Of a DNA stretch of 5,797 nucleotides, positions 1-5,797 are shown in pieces (positions within the stretch are counted from its first letter, which is position 1; each line of letters begins with the position of its first letter). The position numbers were made by a program, and so were the translations under genes. The stretch lies in assembly GCA_002320455.1 (NCBI GenBank), contig DCKU01000150.1, forward strand, positions 3,743-9,539. Direction: 5' to 3'. Source of the stretch: Salinisphaera sp. UBA1666. Its GTDB lineage: Bacteria; Pseudomonadota; Gammaproteobacteria; Nevskiales; Salinisphaeraceae. The notes beneath the pieces were generated by a model, which had not been told where the DNA came from, made no database searches, and saw nothing but the letters and a program-made list of their open reading frames with translations.

Positions 1-315
1 CTCGTCGAGATGATGGAAGAGAAGTTCGGCGTTTCGGCTGCGGCCCCGGTGGCCATGGCGGCCGGTGGTGCGGCCGGTGGCGAAGCCGAAGCCGCAGAAG
101 AGCAGACCGAATTTGACGTCGTGATGACCAGCTTCGGCGACAACAAAGTTGGCGCCATTAAGGCCGTGCGTCAGATCACCGGTCTGGGCCTGAAGGAAGC
201 TAAGGAAATGGTCGAAGGCGTTCCGGCCACGCTGAAGGAAGGCGTGGAGAAGGAAGAAGCCGAGAAGATGAAGAAGGATCTTGAAGACGCCGGCGCGACC
301 GTCGAGCTCAAGTAA
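1..315 (+). CDS. rplL: 50S ribosomal protein L7/L12, 5'-truncated by window edge
   Basis: This is the ribosomal stalk protein. Dimers bind L10 on the large subunit and recruit and stimulate the GTPase factors (EF-Tu, EF-G, IF2). The frame is open from base 1 (Leu-Val-Glu) to a TAA at 313-315. The visible 104 codons align with E. coli L7/L12 from about residue 23, so about 22 N-terminal residues lie outside the window. Seen in order: the end of the N-terminal dimerisation/L10-binding helices (MEEKFGV), a flexible Ala/Gly-rich hinge (about visible residues 12-32), and the globular C-terminal domain starting at TEFDVV, with the factor-binding segment KAVRQITGLGLKEAKEMVEG. The ATG at 10 is an internal methionine, not the start. 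The gene sits upstream of rpoB, as in the rplKAJL-rpoBC cluster. Any L10 autoregulatory site would be upstream and is not visible. The identification is secure. Confidence 0.98.
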   Translation, partial: LVEMMEEKFGVSAAAPVAMAAGGAAGGEAEAAEEQTEFDVVMTSFGDNKVGAIKAVRQITGLGLKEAKEMVEGVPATLKEGVEKEEAEKMKKDLEDAGATVELK

Positions 316-335
316 TCTTTCTCCTCTGACGAAAA

Positions 336-378
336 GGATAGCGTAACGAGTTGATCGACACGATAACTTGACGCATCT
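336..378 (+). promoter_or_regulatory. Long bulged RNA hairpin after rplL, candidate RNase III processing site
   Basis: Pairs seen: 337-339 with 375-377, 341-344 with 371-374, 347-352 with 365-370 (one G-U), and 354-357 with 361-364, around an ACA loop at 358-360. A further G-U pair is possible at 336/378. This gives about 17-18 pairs in which every unpaired base (A340, AA345-346, G353) lies on the 5' arm. It starts about 20 bases after the rplL stop and ends 8 bases before the attenuator stem. In E. coli the rplL-rpoB transcript is processed by RNase III in this spacer, so an analogous role is plausible. The pairing is read directly; the function is inferred. Confidence 0.5.
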
Positions 379-386
379 AGGGATTT

Positions 387-417
387 GGCTGGTAGCGCTT
401 GTCGCTGCCGGCCTTTT
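387..417 (+). terminator. Intrinsic terminator/attenuator between rplL and rpoB
   Basis: An 11-bp GC-rich stem (387-397 GGCTGGTAGCG with 403-413 CGCTGCCGGCC, two G-U pairs, no bulge) closes a 5-base loop (398-402) and is followed at once by TTTT (414-417), then CCC. This is the standard Rho-independent form, but the U-tract is short, which suggests only partial termination. Its place, about 70 bases after the rplL stop and inside the operon, matches the E. coli attenuator that lets a minority of transcripts continue into rpoBC. It would set the ratio of ribosomal protein to polymerase subunits. Real termination efficiency cannot be read from sequence. Confidence 0.8.
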
Positions 418-452
418 CCCGTTACCGGTGGTTTTGAAAATCTGGTGTGTGC

Positions 453-472
453 TTCGCCTGGGTTCAGGCGGA
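453..472 (+). promoter_or_regulatory. Small hairpin in rpoB leader
   Basis: A perfect 6-bp stem (CGCCTG 455-460 with CAGGCG 465-470) closes a GGTT loop. It extends by a G-U pair (454/471) and an A-U pair (453/472). No T-tract follows, so it is not a terminator. It is part of the structured 5' region of the rpoB message downstream of the attenuator. No specific ligand or protein site is recognised. Confidence 0.4.
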
Positions 473-488
473 TCAGACAGGAGCTTTT

Positions 489-530
489 CGAAGTTCGCGC
501 GAATTCGCCGTGAGAATGCCCCACTCGCGG
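489..530 (+). promoter_or_regulatory. Two abutting hairpins just upstream of the rpoB ribosome binding site
   Basis: The first hairpin pairs CGAA (489-492) with TTCG (504-507) and TTC (494-496) with GAA (501-503), with one bulged G at 493 and a GCGC loop. The second pairs CCGTGAG (508-514) with CTCGCGG (524-530), including one G-U, around a 9-base loop. The two stems meet with no base between them and could stack. The second ends 11 bases before the Shine-Dalgarno sequence, leaving that site open. E. coli rpoB translation is feedback-controlled by RNA polymerase, so a leader structure could matter here, but that link is inference. Confidence 0.35.
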
Positions 531-541
531 TCCGTCCAACC

Positions 542-548
542 AAGAGGG
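542..548 (+). promoter_or_regulatory. rpoB ribosome binding site
   Basis: The purine run AAGAGGG (542-548) lies 9 bases before ATG 558. It decides the rpoB start: the frame stays open upstream to a GTG at 447, but that codon has no comparable site, and the family N-terminus (MAYSFTEKKRIRKDF) begins exactly at 558. Confidence 0.85.
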
Positions 549-557
549 TTGAGTGAC

Positions 558-4639
<4,082 letters not shown>

Positions 4640-4640
<1 letters not shown>

Positions 4641-4720
4641 TGAGATATGTCGCGACGGCCGGCAGGCGCCGGTCGTTCGCGCGGCTTAACCCACCGCGCG
4701 CGTTGCACGTCATATCTCAC
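4640..4720 (+). promoter_or_regulatory. Structured rpoB-rpoC spacer: closing helix with two inner hairpins
   Basis: A perfect 10-bp inverted repeat, GTGAGATATG (4640-4649) and CATATCTCAC (4711-4720), encloses two hairpins. One pairs 4654-4663 with 4668-4677 (10 bp, two G-U, AGGC loop). The next pairs CGCGCGG (4678-4684) with CCGCGCG (4694-4700) around a 9-base loop. Together they would form a three-way junction with 4701-4710 single-stranded. An alternative lengthens the first hairpin by three pairs (4651-4653 with 4679-4681, C4678 bulged) at the expense of the second. No T-tract follows, so this is not an intrinsic terminator. The helix starts at the last base of the rpoB stop and ends 5 bases before the rpoC ribosome binding site. 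Processing, mRNA stability or translational coupling are possible roles; none is proven. Confidence 0.55.
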
Positions 4721-4725
4721 GATCC

Positions 4726-4729
4726 GGAG
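4726..4729 (+). promoter_or_regulatory. rpoC ribosome binding site
   Basis: GGAG (4726-4729) lies 6 bases before ATG 4736, a good Shine-Dalgarno match and spacing. It is outside the inverted repeat that ends at 4720, so the predicted fold leaves it accessible. Confidence 0.85.
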
Positions 4730-4735
4730 TAGGAC

Positions 4736-5797
<1,062 letters not shown>

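Noticed and set aside
10..315. rplL start at ATG 10
   Set aside because: The frame is open to base 1 and the preceding residues (Leu-Val-Glu) continue the family alignment; the real start is upstream of the window.
368..396. TTGACG as a possible -35 box for an internal rpoB promoter
   Set aside because: No TATAAT-like hexamer lies 16-18 bases downstream; that region is the GC-rich terminator stem.
434..462. TTGAAA as a possible -35 box
   Set aside because: The bases at the -10 distance are CCTGGG, with no match to a sigma-70 -10 element.
494..508. Overlapping 10-bp palindromes TTCGCGCGAA and GCGAATTCGC as an operator
   Set aside because: They are short and GC-rich, have no promoter beside them, and are equally explained as part of a small RNA hairpin.
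368..556. 62-codon frame in the rplL-rpoB spacer with a hydrophobic, membrane-like stretch, ending just before the rpoB ATG
   Set aside because: It starts at TTG without a ribosome binding site, runs through the terminator hairpin, and uses CTA, TTA and TCA, codons nearly absent from rpoB. A leader peptide is conceivable, but nothing supports it.
447..557. 37-residue N-terminal extension of RpoB from GTG 447
   Set aside because: It has no good ribosome binding site and no resemblance to the conserved N-terminus, which begins at 558 behind AAGAGGG; the segment also lies within the structured leader.

Overview
The window is a stretch of core chromosome carrying the ribosomal-protein/RNA-polymerase cluster rplL - rpoB - rpoC, all on the + strand. 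The proteins match the gammaproteobacterial versions closely. RpoB and the visible part of RpoC line up with the Escherichia coli proteins with only a few short indels. The sequence is GC-rich (roughly 60% by eye). RpoB carries the longer linker (GGPNKLAAGSKITAAYL) seen in Pseudomonas-type rather than enteric proteins. A non-enteric, GC-rich gammaproteobacterium is therefore the best reading. The genus cannot be fixed from this sequence; a halophile such as Salinisphaera is only a guess.

Layout: 1-315 is the 3' part of rplL (L7/L12), entering from the left edge without its first ~22 codons. 316-557 is a non-coding spacer that is almost fully foldable: a long bulged hairpin (336-378), an intrinsic terminator that should act as a leaky attenuator (387-417), three smaller hairpins (453-530) and the rpoB ribosome binding site. 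558-4640 is complete rpoB (1360 codons). 4641-4735 is a second spacer in which a perfect 10-bp inverted repeat encloses two GC-rich hairpins. 4736-5797 is the first 354 codons of rpoC, cut by the right edge.

The products work together. L7/L12 is the ribosomal stalk protein that recruits translation GTPases. RpoB and RpoC are the two large subunits that form the RNA polymerase active-site cleft. Ribosomal protein is needed in much greater amount than polymerase. A partial terminator between rplL and rpoB, as known in E. coli, is the expected way to reduce transcription into rpoBC, and one is visible here.

I found no mobile element, CRISPR, tRNA, rRNA or accessory system. The most interesting material is RNA structure in the two spacers, especially the rpoB-rpoC spacer, whose closing helix begins at the last base of the rpoB stop codon and ends just before the rpoC ribosome binding site.
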